NCBI GenBank assembly: GCA_944326305.1
Contig: CALVDL010000011.1
Location: forward strand, 1-64,000
Length of the DNA: 64,000 nucleotides
Origin: an uncultured Bacteroidales bacterium
GTDB lineage: Bacteria; Bacteroidota; Bacteroidia; Bacteroidales; UBA932
Reading direction: 5' to 3'
Numbering within the stretch: the first letter of the stretch is position 1; each line of letters starts with the position of its first letter. Of this stretch, positions 33,225 to 42,083 are shown one piece after another. Position numbers and translations under genes: made by a program. The notes beneath the pieces were generated by a model. It was not told the DNA's origin and made no database searches. It was given only the letters and a program-made list of their open reading frames with translations.

Positions 33225-33262
33225 AGTAGAGGTTTATTTTTTCGAACGCCATAAATACGCTG

Positions 33263-33301
33263 CAAATATAGTGATTTTTTCTTTTATCTTCACCCCCCCC
33301 C
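33263..33301 (-). promoter_or_regulatory. Fimbrial operon promoter with nine-C tract
   Basis: On the minus strand TATATTTG (33263-33270, exact -7 box, followed by GCAGCG) is preceded 22 bases upstream by G9 (C9 at 33293-33301 on the plus strand). The tract sits where the -33 box should be. Start of transcription near 33257, leader about 140 bases. The gap 33117-33687 holds this promoter, the palindrome and the YicC promoter, with no other gene. Confidence 0.6.
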
Positions 33302-33647
33302 GATTTTTTCACACTGAATGTCAATAAATTACATAAAGCACTTTAGAATTAATCTAAAATTACAATCTGTAAGCAGACATTATTCACCCTCTCAATGCAT
33401 CCAGTGCCGCAAAACGACAGAATTCCGGTTCCCTGGCCAGGGACTTCTGTTTCGGATGACAATCAGGCCGTGTCATCAGCCTTCTGAAATTCGACTTTCA
33501 GGCACTATTGTACGACTTTAAGACAATTTCACGGCCGCTTACGATTTGTAGCTGCACGATTCTCCGGCGACTCGGCAAAAAGGGTCAGGGAAATACATGG
33601 GCAGTCAAAAAAAATCGTGAAAAGGCAGCCATTGAAAAAGAAAGTTG

Positions 33648-33655
33648 TAATTTTG
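33648..33655 (+). promoter_or_regulatory. -7 box TAATTTTG of the YicC gene
   Basis: Exact TAnnTTTG, about 32 bases before the ATG at 33688; the -33 box is poor. Confidence 0.4.
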
Positions 33656-33687
33656 TGGCCGTAAAAGATTTCAAATACACACAGCAC

Positions 33688-34581
33688 ATGATACAGTCAA
33701 TGACCGGATACGGAAAGGCAGAGACTATGCTCGAATCCGGAAAAATAAGCGTGGAAATAAGGTCCCTCAACGGGAAGAATGCGGATATAAGCATCAAGAC
33801 GACACTCCTTCCTAAAGACAAGGAGCTGTATGTCAGGCAGCTCGTGGCGGAGGGGCTGAAGCGCGGCAGCATAGATGTATTCGTGAATTTCGAGGCCAAC
33901 GCCGCCGAAAGCGCAAAACAGATAAACCAGGAACTTGTGATGGAGTATTTCCGCCAGATAAACGAACTCTCCGGTAAGCTCTGCAGCGAGTTTCCGAACA
34001 TTGACATGACGGATTCCTCCTTTTTGCTCCCGACGATACTCCGCATGCCGGATGTCATTGATGCCAAAAAGACAGACGTCATCAATGATGACAACTGGCC
34101 GGCCGTAGAGGCCTGCATACGCGAGGCGATAGACAGGGTGAACGAATTCCGCTCCCGCGAGGGCGAAATCCTATATAAGGACGTGACGGCAAAGGTCGCC
34201 AGCATCCTTTCATTTGTAGACCAGGTGGAACGGCATGAAACCGAGCGCATCGATGCCGTAAGAAGCAGGATACTGTCCCGCTTCGAGGAGCTGAAGCTCG
34301 AACCGGACCAGCTGCGGCTCGAGCAGGAGATGATCTACTATATAGAAAAACTCGATATAAACGAGGAAAAAGTCAGGCTGCGCCAGCACTGCAGATATTT
34401 CATGGATACTGTCAACTCCGAGCCCCAGCCTGGCAAGAAGCTTGGCTTCATAGCGCAGGAAATGGGCAGGGAAATCAACACCACAGGCTCAAAGGCGAAC
34501 CACTCCGGCATCCAGCAGATAGTGGTCCGCATGAAGGACGAACTGGAAAAAATCAAAGAACAGAGCCTGAATATCCTTTAA
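33688..34581 (+). CDS. YicC/YloC-family endoribonuclease
   Basis: Start moved to ATG 33688 (MIQSMTGYGKAE), the invariant N-terminus of the family, removing 60 residues of spurious upstream frame. 297 residues with LNGKNADISIKTTLLP (about 33) and the C-terminal GKKLGFIAQEMGREINTTGSKA region containing conserved acidic residues. E. coli YicC has endoribonuclease activity and helps degrade certain small RNAs. Convergent with the DeoR gene with only 7 bases between stops. Confidence 0.92.
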   Translation: MIQSMTGYGKAETMLESGKISVEIRSLNGKNADISIKTTLLPKDKELYVRQLVAEGLKRGSIDVFVNFEANAAESAKQINQELVMEYFRQINELSGKLCSEFPNIDMTDSSFLLPTILRMPDVIDAKKTDVINDDNWPAVEACIREAIDRVNEFRSREGEILYKDVTAKVASILSFVDQVERHETERIDAVRSRILSRFEELKLEPDQLRLEQEMIYYIEKLDINEEKVRLRQHCRYFMDTVNSEPQPGKKLGFIAQEMGREINTTGSKANHSGIQQIVVRMKDELEKIKEQSLNIL

Positions 34582-34588
34582 CAAATAC

Positions 34589-35389
34589 TCAGGCTGAAAC
34601 GACTGTTACCTCTATGCCCATCTCCTCCAGGCTCTCACGGTAGACCTGGGGGATTTTGTCATCAGTGATGATCTGGTCTATCTTGTCGAGGTCGCAGATT
34701 TTGCTGAAACCTTTCTTGCCGAACTTTGAACTGTCCACAAGCAGGACGGTTTTCTGTGCGGAAGACATCATCATACGGTTCAGGTTGGCCTCCATCATGT
34801 TGGTGGTAGTGACCCCGAATTCCAGGTCAACACCGTCAGCCCCCATGAACAGCTTGCTGCAGTTGAAAAAGCTGAGCATATTCTCGGCAAACGACCCTAC
34901 CACAGACACTGAGCTCTCCCTTACCATGCCCCCGAGCTGGACTACATCGATATATTTGTTCTGGGACAATATGGAGGACACCGACACAGACGCCGTTATT
35001 ACCGTAAGGTTCCTGATGGAGACCATCTCCCTGGCGGCATACAGGATGGTTGTCCCGGATGCTATCAGGATGGAATCATTGTCCTCAAGCATAGAAGCGG
35101 CCTTCCGTCCGATAAGGCGCTTTTCCTGCACATTCTGCTTTTCCTTCTCGTTGATATGCCTGTCGCCTATATAAGGGCTGATGGGAATAGCCTTGCCGTG
35201 CGTCCTGTAGAGTTTGTTCTGCGACTCGAGAGCCGTAAGGTCTTTCCTTATGGTGACTTCCGAGACGTTGAGCCGTTCCGAGAGGTCAGTAACCGAGATA
35301 CTGCCCTGGAGCTGGAGTATCTCAAGGATGTTCTTATGCCGCTCGGACATGGAGGTCATAAGATCAGAGGTCTTTTCCTTGCTGTTCAT
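34589..35389 (-). CDS. DeoR/GlpR-family transcriptional regulator
   Basis: N-terminal winged helix (about 15-70) with LSERLNVSEVTIRKDL recognition helix, followed by the sugar-phosphate-sensing isomerase-like domain (KAASMLEDNDSILIASGTT; MGADGVD; KTVLLVDSSKFGKKGF). 266 residues. Usually represses carbohydrate genes and responds to a phosphorylated sugar. Last gene of a long minus-strand run, 32 bases after the MFS gene, which could be its target. Confidence 0.9.
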   Translation of the reverse strand: MNSKEKTSDLMTSMSERHKNILEILQLQGSISVTDLSERLNVSEVTIRKDLTALESQNKLYRTHGKAIPISPYIGDRHINEKEKQNVQEKRLIGRKAASMLEDNDSILIASGTTILYAAREMVSIRNLTVITASVSVSSILSQNKYIDVVQLGGMVRESSVSVVGSFAENMLSFFNCSKLFMGADGVDLEFGVTTTNMMEANLNRMMMSSAQKTVLLVDSSKFGKKGFSKICDLDKIDQIITDDKIPQVYRESLEEMGIEVTVVSA

Positions 35390-35421
35390 ATATATGGTGC
35401 GATTGATTATGTGCTACGAAT

Positions 35422-36807
35422 TTAATTAATTTTCCTGACTTTGACCCGCAAAAACGAAAGACATGACCCGCACAGCGCAAGGACAGCCCCCAGGAGAAGC
35501 GCCTTATGCGGTGCAGACTGGCCGAAAAAATTGAACATCATGGCCACCAGGGCGGCCCCGACCGTCTGCCCGGTAAGCCTGGCGGAAGCAAGCATCCCGC
35601 CTGCGCTGCCCGAGCGGTGCGCCGGGGCGGAGGACAGGAGTATATGGTTGTTCGGTGACTGGAAAAGGCCGAAACCCACCCCGAAAAGCATTATCCGCCA
35701 TACAAACCCGAAATGGGAAATATCCTGGGGCGAGGCCATGAGCAGGAAGCATGCAATGCTCATAAGCGATATGCCCACTCCTCCGAGGAGCCCTGGATGC
35801 ACCCTGCCTATCATCCATCCGGCCACAGGGGCCACGAACATTATCGCCACAGGCGATGCGGTCATGAGGAGCCCCGTACCCACGGCGTCATACCCGTAGC
35901 TGTGCATAAGCAGGAAAGGCATGGAGACCATCATCAGCTGCTGGACCGTGAATGAAAGGATGCTCGTTCCCACAGACATCGAGAACAGGGGGATTTTCAG
36001 CAGGTCAAACGGAAGCATCGGATATTCCTTCCTGAGCTGAGTGCGGACATAGATGAATGCAACTATGAAGAAAGCCGCCACGGCAAATGTCAGCCTGTGC
36101 CAGTCCATCCCGTGCGAGTACGCCTCTATGCAGCCTATCATCAGGCCGAAAGTCGCTGCGTTCAGCACGGTATCCGCCACATTGAAATGCCGCCCGACGA
36201 CCTTGGTAGGATTGTCCGGGAGAAACCTCCTGCCCATGAACCAGGTGGCGATACCTACCGGGACGTTTATAGCGAAAAGCCATTCCCATGTGGTGACGGA
36301 AAGGATGGCCGCGGCAAGGGACGGGCCGGTCACCGAAGCTATCGCGACCACGGTCGCATTGAGTCCCACGCCCTTGCCCAGATGCCTTTTAGGGTAGATT
36401 ATCTTTATGAGGGAGGTGTTGACACTCATTATCATCGCCGCACCTAACCCCTGGACAATCCTTGACGCCACCAGCACATGGAAAGTATGGGACAGGGCGC
36501 AGAAAAGGGAGCCGATAGTGAAAACGACCACCCCGTAAAGGTACACCTTCTTGTAGCCGAAAAGCTCCCCGAGCGAGGCGAACGGCAGAAGGAACATCAT
36601 GATCACCAGCTGGAAGGCATTTACTATCCAGATGGAATCCGACGGGGATATATCCAGGCGCAGGGCGATGGTAGGGAGGGCGACATTGCAGATGGTGCCG
36701 TCCAGCACAGAGAGGAACAGACCGCAGAATGTAGTGATTACGGCATAATAAATCTTGGGACGGTGCAGACCGTCCCATTCAAGATTACCTGTGATTTCAC
36801 CTTTCAT
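35422..36807 (-). CDS. DHA2-family MFS drug/metabolite exporter
   Basis: Inner-membrane H+-driven exporter of the EmrB/QacA class. LSVLDGTICNVALPTIALRL (helix 1 motif D1) and a motif A GELFGYKKVY after helix 2 identify it; further helices through residue 455 give 14 in total. 461 residues. Sits directly between the nucleotidase genes and the DeoR regulator. Substrate not predictable. Confidence 0.88.
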   Translation of the reverse strand: MKGEITGNLEWDGLHRPKIYYAVITTFCGLFLSVLDGTICNVALPTIALRLDISPSDSIWIVNAFQLVIMMFLLPFASLGELFGYKKVYLYGVVVFTIGSLFCALSHTFHVLVASRIVQGLGAAMIMSVNTSLIKIIYPKRHLGKGVGLNATVVAIASVTGPSLAAAILSVTTWEWLFAINVPVGIATWFMGRRFLPDNPTKVVGRHFNVADTVLNAATFGLMIGCIEAYSHGMDWHRLTFAVAAFFIVAFIYVRTQLRKEYPMLPFDLLKIPLFSMSVGTSILSFTVQQLMMVSMPFLLMHSYGYDAVGTGLLMTASPVAIMFVAPVAGWMIGRVHPGLLGGVGISLMSIACFLLMASPQDISHFGFVWRIMLFGVGFGLFQSPNNHILLSSAPAHRSGSAGGMLASARLTGQTVGAALVAMMFNFFGQSAPHKALLLGAVLALCGSCLSFLRVKVRKIN

Positions 36808-36855
36808 AATGCCGGTTATCCATCAATCCCTGCCGGGACAATTCCAGCAGGAGCG

Positions 36856-37674
36856 TCAGTCCCCTATTTTCAGATTGCCCACATACAGGCCCCAGCAGCC
36901 GTCGGTCACAATAGTGACCGGCTTTCCGTCAAGGTCATTGACTTCTGTCGGGCCCTCAAGGAATGTGTGGGAGTGCCCCCCGACAATCAGGTCCACGTTC
37001 CTGGTCTTCGCTGCCAGGAATATATCGGAATCCGGATTGCTGTCATAGCCCAGATGGCTCAGGCACATCACGATATCACACTTTTTCACGTCCTTCAGAT
37101 AGGCGGCGTACCTGTTCGTTACCTCAACGGGGTCCAAATATGTTATCCTGTCCGCAATGTATTTCTCCACCACTTTTGTCACATCTGTAAGCAGACCGAT
37201 GACCCCTATCTTAAGACCTCCGCGGCGTATTACCGCATAGGGTCTGACTATATCGGCAAGGTCGCTGCCGTAAAATTCATAGTTGGCGCAGACGGCAGGA
37301 CAGTCAAGGTTCCGCAGACGGCGGGAAAGCTCTTCCAGGCCGTTGTCGAACTCATGGTTCCCGAGTGCAGTCACGTCATACCCCATCGCGTTCATAAGCT
37401 CCACTTCAAGATCCCCTTTCAGAATGGTGAAATAGGAAGTACCCTGACTGAAGTCTCCGGCATCCACCAGCAGGACATTGCGTCTGCCGTCCGCCGCCCT
37501 GACACTGTCTATATAGGCGGCTCGTTCCACAGCTCCCCCAAGCCCGGCATCCTCACCCGACCTGACAGGGTCTATATGGCTGTGCGTGTCGTTCGTATGC
37601 AGGATTGTGAGCCTCTGTGCCTGGAGCGACAGGGACATGCATATAGCTGTACAAACAATAAGTATTCTATTCAT
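36856..37674 (-). CDS. 5'-nucleotidase, metallophosphatase domain only
   Basis: Signal peptide residues 1-19 (SLQAQ). The di-metal centre is complete: HTNDTHSHID (residues 25-34), DAGDFSQG, GNHEFDNG and GGHSHTF. 272 residues equals only the N-terminal half of usual secreted 5'-nucleotidases/UshA. The missing C-terminal nucleotide-binding domain is the product of the gene just upstream (37719-38582). The two may work as a heterodimer in the periplasm, hydrolysing nucleotides or UDP-sugars. Confidence 0.9.
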   Translation of the reverse strand: MNRILIVCTAICMSLSLQAQRLTILHTNDTHSHIDPVRSGEDAGLGGAVERAAYIDSVRAADGRRNVLLVDAGDFSQGTSYFTILKGDLEVELMNAMGYDVTALGNHEFDNGLEELSRRLRNLDCPAVCANYEFYGSDLADIVRPYAVIRRGGLKIGVIGLLTDVTKVVEKYIADRITYLDPVEVTNRYAAYLKDVKKCDIVMCLSHLGYDSNPDSDIFLAAKTRNVDLIVGGHSHTFLEGPTEVNDLDGKPVTIVTDGCWGLYVGNLKIGD

Positions 37675-37718
37675 AGTTTCATGTCTTTAGAAGCCGTTAT
37701 GATACCGGAGGGGTAACA

Positions 37719-38582
37719 TTATCTTATCTGTACCCTACCGTCAGTGTGGTATTCCACCGGACGGCCCGCCGCCGTGTCATTTCTGACAGCATCCATCATC
37801 ACATCATATATCTCCACGGGGTATTCAGTGACTTCCAGGGCATTACGCGAGACATGAAGGTCATCTCCCCCGTCGAGAAGGAATGTGATGGTAGCCACCC
37901 CGTACACTTTTTCGTCATCCAGCGGCTCCCCTCCGATCTCGGCTGAGACCACCTTGCCGTCACTGGCCACTACGCGGACTCCGCCAAGCACCTGGAACCG
38001 CGTTGCAGCCATCTGGTCCAGGATGGCCCTGACATCCTTTCCCTTTAGAGCGACATAGACGATATTGTTCTTGAACGGGAACATGGACATGATGTCATCT
38101 TTCAGGATGTCGCCCTCGGGCATATCCACCCTGATTCCGCCAAAATTGCCGACACCTACGTCCACATGTTTTCCCGACGCCTTCTCGACAGCACTCATTA
38201 TATTGTCAATGAACCAGTTGGAAAGCGCGCTCTCAGGATATGCGTTCACCATCGTACGCGGAGAGTATCCCACGACCTCCTTGACAGGAGCCATGGCGGG
38301 CTGCGCCGCGATGACGCATCCGGCGACATCCGGGACGCTGCCGCCCCTGAACGTACGTCCGTTCGGAGCATAATAGACAGCCCCTGCAACCTTTCCCAAA
38401 GCGCTTTCAACATTGTCCGCCCCTGGGACAGTGACCCCTGTCCTCGAACCGTCCATCCGGCTGCGGGACCAGATAAAAACAGGCCTGTCCCCTTTCTGCC
38501 TCTTCATGTTACGGCCATCTGCCGTCCCGGATACGGCCAGGACGGCAAGGGCTATAAGTATTATTGGCTTACGTAATAACAT
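37719..38582 (-). CDS. 5'-nucleotidase C-terminal domain protein
   Basis: Separate secreted form of the UshA C-terminal (substrate-binding) domain: signal peptide, then NWFIDNIMSAVEKASGKHVDVGVGNFGGIR and the KGKDVRAILDQMA plus FLLDGGDDLHV loops that in UshA stack on the base. No metal-binding motifs. The gene lies before, not after, the phosphatase-domain gene, so the normal domain order is swapped, separated by 44 bases. 287 residues. Confidence 0.88.
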   Translation of the reverse strand: MLLRKPIILIALAVLAVSGTADGRNMKRQKGDRPVFIWSRSRMDGSRTGVTVPGADNVESALGKVAGAVYYAPNGRTFRGGSVPDVAGCVIAAQPAMAPVKEVVGYSPRTMVNAYPESALSNWFIDNIMSAVEKASGKHVDVGVGNFGGIRVDMPEGDILKDDIMSMFPFKNNIVYVALKGKDVRAILDQMAATRFQVLGGVRVVASDGKVVSAEIGGEPLDDEKVYGVATITFLLDGGDDLHVSRNALEVTEYPVEIYDVMMDAVRNDTAAGRPVEYHTDGRVQIR

Positions 38583-38607
38583 ATTTTCAAAATATCGTTT
38601 CCGGAAG

Positions 38608-39996
38608 CTACTTCTGTTTCAACCATTTGTACAGGTCCTTGAACGAAGTCTTCTTCCCGAACATAAGTATTCCTATCTTGTATATCTTGGCTGAAAGGTA
38701 GGCTATCAGCAGGAATGTCAGCACCAGAAGCACAATAGAGAGCGCCAGCTCCCACGCAGGTACGCCGAACGGGATTCTCGCCAGCATGACTATAGGCGAA
38801 GTGAACGGTATGACAGACCCCCAGAACACCACCTGGCTGTCCGGCGACTTGAAGGCATAGAACGCTATGAAGAACGCCAGGAGCAGAGGTATCGTAACCG
38901 GAAGCTGGAGCTGCTGGGTGTCGGCCTCGTTCTCCACGGCAGAGCCTATCGCGGCAAACAGGGATGCATAAAGCAGGTACCCGAGCACGAAATACACCAC
39001 AAATGAAATGAGGATCATAGGATAGTTAATGTCCTTGATAGTCTCTATGACAGCCGCCATCTCGCTTGTCCCCTCCTCAGGAAGGGCAACCTGCATATTC
39101 ATTCCGGAAGCATCGAGAGCCGCAGGGTCAACACCCATCCCCTCTGTCATCTGGGTCATCTGCTCGGTCTGCACATTGGCTGACTCTACGATGGAGTCAA
39201 ATCCCACGAACGACCCGAAGGCAAGCACCAGCACGGCCGTAAGCACCACCCACAGGAAGAACTGCGTAAGGGCCACACATGCCACGCCTATTATCTTCCC
39301 GAACATCAGCTCTGTGGCCTTGACGGAAGACACCAGGACCTCCACCACACGGCTCGACTTCTCCTCGATGACACTCTGCATCACCATGGCGGAGAACATC
39401 GCAATGAACATATATATTATAATGGAGAGCACAAGGGAGATCATCATATAGACCTCCGATGATGTAATCTTCTCCTCGCCGGAATCATCAAGGGTGAAAG
39501 TGGACACAGACACGTCCGCCTTCACATCCTCAATGATCTGCCTGAGACCTTCTATACGGTATGATTCCAGCCTGTACTCCTCGACGGCTTCATTGACCCT
39601 CGACCTGATGGCATCTTTCATGTCCACGCTCATGGGTTTTCCGGAATACGCCTCCACCGAGACGGTCCTCTTGACAGAGTCCAGAGGAGACACCACCACC
39701 AGGGCGTCAAGGCCGAGCTCGCTGCATCTGGACTTTGCACTGTCTACCGGCATTCCGGTGTAGTCTGTATACGTTGTGGTCTCGTTGCTTGTCATATAAG
39801 GCATCACTATGCCTGACTGGTCCACCACTGCCACCTCCTTGCCTTTGTCCGTAGTCATGAACATTATCACGCTCGGGAGTATGCACATTGCGGCAAAGAA
39901 GACAGGGCCGAGGAATGTGGTGAGAAGAAATGATTTCTTCTTTACGCGGGTCATGTATTCACGGCCTATGATGACATTGATAATATGTATGTTCAT
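38608..39996 (-). CDS. ABC-2 type exporter permease (NatB-like)
   Basis: 462 residues: one helix near residue 25-50, a large extracytoplasmic domain (about 60-180), then five or more helices (LSIIIYMFIAMFSAMVM, LTQFFLWVVLTAVLVLAF and so on). Pattern of NatB/YhaP Na+-exporter-like or drug permeases. Three bases after the ATPase gene, forming a complete exporter. Confidence 0.88.
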   Translation of the reverse strand: MNIHIINVIIGREYMTRVKKKSFLLTTFLGPVFFAAMCILPSVIMFMTTDKGKEVAVVDQSGIVMPYMTSNETTTYTDYTGMPVDSAKSRCSELGLDALVVVSPLDSVKRTVSVEAYSGKPMSVDMKDAIRSRVNEAVEEYRLESYRIEGLRQIIEDVKADVSVSTFTLDDSGEEKITSSEVYMMISLVLSIIIYMFIAMFSAMVMQSVIEEKSSRVVEVLVSSVKATELMFGKIIGVACVALTQFFLWVVLTAVLVLAFGSFVGFDSIVESANVQTEQMTQMTEGMGVDPAALDASGMNMQVALPEEGTSEMAAVIETIKDINYPMILISFVVYFVLGYLLYASLFAAIGSAVENEADTQQLQLPVTIPLLLAFFIAFYAFKSPDSQVVFWGSVIPFTSPIVMLARIPFGVPAWELALSIVLLVLTFLLIAYLSAKIYKIGILMFGKKTSFKDLYKWLKQK

Positions 39997-39999
39997 GGC

Positions 40000-40914
40000 T
40001 TATTCCTCCTCAGTTACAAGTTTTATGAAAATATCGTTCATCCTCGGCACCAGCTCCTTGAATGAATTGACCGTCAGGGAGCGGGAAATGACATGGCGGA
40101 GCACGTCATTGGTGTCCGCACCCTTGTCTATAGAAAGTACAGCCGTATGCCGTCCGGAGTCATCATTGTCCGAAAGGACCTTGAAAAGTCCCGGGGCGGA
40201 CTCTATGACGGAAGATGAGGTGTAGATGAGCTCAACGTTGTTGTTGCCGTACCGGTGGCGTATATCGTCAACCCCGCCGGTGATCACCAGACGGGACTTG
40301 TTGATGAGGGCGATGTTGTCACAGAGCTCCTCGACAGACTCCATGTTGTGGGTGGAAAGGACGATTGTCGAGCCGGACTCCTTGAGTTTGAGGATTTCAT
40401 CCCGGATAAGCTGGGCATTGACCGGGTCGAACCCGGAAAAAGGCTCATCGAGGATCAGGAGCGATGGCCTGTGGACGACAGTGGTTATGAACTGTACCTT
40501 CTGGGCCATCCCTTTTGAGAGTTCCTCCACTTTCTTGTTCCACCAGCTCTCTATCCCGAACTTGATGAACCATTCCTTGAGGGCTTCGGCCGCAGCTCGC
40601 GAGCTCATACCCTTGAGCTGGGCAAGATACATCGCCTGGTCACCCACCTTCATTTTGCGGTAGAGTCCCCTTTCTTCAGGAAGATAACCGATCTTCTCCA
40701 CATCAGGTTGAGTAATAGGGTGTCCGTCGAAAAGAATCGTACCCCCGCTGGGTATGGTGATCCTGTTGATGATACGGATCAGCGTGGTCTTTCCGGCGCC
40801 GTTTGGTCCGAGCAGTCCGAAGATCATCCCCTTAGGGATGTCCAGGGACACGTGGTCAAGGGCGACCTTCTCGCCGAAATTCTTGCACACGTCTTTGCAT
40901 TGAATCAGGTCCAT
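40000..40914 (-). CDS. ABC transporter ATPase (NatA-like)
   Basis: Nucleotide-binding subunit: Walker A GLLGPNGAGKTT (about 34), signature LSKGMAQKVQF, Walker B LLILDEPFSGFDP, H-loop STHN. 304 residues with a C-terminal extension of about 80. Paired with the following permease; the pair could export Na+, a drug or a lipid-like substrate. Confidence 0.94.
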   Translation of the reverse strand: MDLIQCKDVCKNFGEKVALDHVSLDIPKGMIFGLLGPNGAGKTTLIRIINRITIPSGGTILFDGHPITQPDVEKIGYLPEERGLYRKMKVGDQAMYLAQLKGMSSRAAAEALKEWFIKFGIESWWNKKVEELSKGMAQKVQFITTVVHRPSLLILDEPFSGFDPVNAQLIRDEILKLKESGSTIVLSTHNMESVEELCDNIALINKSRLVITGGVDDIRHRYGNNNVELIYTSSSVIESAPGLFKVLSDNDDSGRHTAVLSIDKGADTNDVLRHVISRSLTVNSFKELVPRMNDIFIKLVTEEE

Positions 40915-40959
40915 TTTATATATGTTTAATAGTTGTTTCCGTACAATGCGAACTTCAAA

Positions 40960-41997
40960 TCAGTTCAATATCTTGACAACCAACTCAGTCAGCAGCTCCT
41001 CCGGTGTAGCCTCCCCGACATCGCCCCCTTTTCCCTTGTAGTCATACTCCTTGAGGAGGGCTATCACGGACATGCATTTCTTCAGGGGATAATTCACAAC
41101 AGCCCTGTCATACTCGCTGAAAAAGTAAGGGTTGACATTGAGCACCTTGGCCTTCCGGTCATTGCCGGGACGGGGGCTGGCCATAAGCAGGGCCTCGTAT
41201 TTGAGTATCCGGTAAAAATGCGTGAACAATGCACTGACAGCCATCGGCATGGCAAACTTCGGAGACGCCCCTATATAAGAGGCGATACGCAGCGCCTTTG
41301 CCGAGTTCCTGAACGAGAGTTCCCTGGTCAGTTCGAAGATGCTGTACTGGCGGCTGATACCGACATTCTTCTCTATGTCCCCAATCTCCACCCTCACAGT
41401 GCCTTCCGGCAGGTTCTTCATCAGCTTGTCCGTCTCGACCGCAATCTTTGAAAGGTCTGTCCCGGCATATTCCCCCAAAAGGGCCGCGGCGTCAGGCGCG
41501 ATCTGCAGGCCCTTCCCTGCATAATACGCAGAAATCCACCTTGCCACCTCATAGTCACGCACAGCTGCAGACTCCACGACAACCCCTGTTTTCGAGACCG
41601 ATTTGTAAAGTGATTTCCTCTTGTCAGCCGAAGCTCCGTGCATGCATATCACTAGCACAGTGGAATCCAGAGGTTTGGCGCAATACAGGGAAAGTTCCTC
41701 CAATGACTTCATCATCTGGGCTTCCTTCACCACCACAAGCTGCCGTTCGGCGAATACCGGATAGCGGCGGGCCGCCGTGATGACCGTATCTGCATTCACA
41801 TCTGCTCCATAATATATTGACTGGTTGAAATCCCTCTCGCTCTCGTCCAGGGCATTCCGGATAATGGCGTCACATACCATGTCGGGATAAAACGGCTCCT
41901 CCCCCATAAGAAGATAGACAGGCCTGAATATCTTTTTACGGATGTCCGCCAAAAGCTCCCGGCACAGGGAGTCTGTATCTGCAAAACCTTTTGCCAT
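40960..41997 (-). CDS. holA: DNA polymerase III subunit delta
   Basis: Clamp-loader subunit that opens the beta ring. Start placed at MAKGFADTDSLC (41997). N-terminal RecA-like domain with KIFRPVYLLMGEEPFY (about 24-39), lacking a functional Walker A as expected for delta; LDSTVLVICMHG; helical collar at the C-terminus (MSVIALLKEYDYKGKG). 345 residues. Precedes the ABC exporter genes by 45 bases in the long minus-strand run from recJ. Confidence 0.92.
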   Translation of the reverse strand: MAKGFADTDSLCRELLADIRKKIFRPVYLLMGEEPFYPDMVCDAIIRNALDESERDFNQSIYYGADVNADTVITAARRYPVFAERQLVVVKEAQMMKSLEELSLYCAKPLDSTVLVICMHGASADKRKSLYKSVSKTGVVVESAAVRDYEVARWISAYYAGKGLQIAPDAAALLGEYAGTDLSKIAVETDKLMKNLPEGTVRVEIGDIEKNVGISRQYSIFELTRELSFRNSAKALRIASYIGASPKFAMPMAVSALFTHFYRILKYEALLMASPRPGNDRKAKVLNVNPYFFSEYDRAVVNYPLKKCMSVIALLKEYDYKGKGGDVGEATPEELLTELVVKILN

Positions 41998-42083
41998 AAG
42001 GCGCAAAAATAGTGAAATTTCGGAAAATCAGCCTTTTTTCCGGGCATAAAGTTTCAAAGTTTCAAATCGCACGTCAGGGCATA

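Noticed and set aside
33318..33521. 67-codon plus-strand frame in the fimbria-YicC gap
   Set aside because: No motif, no promoter fit, and low-complexity upstream DNA.
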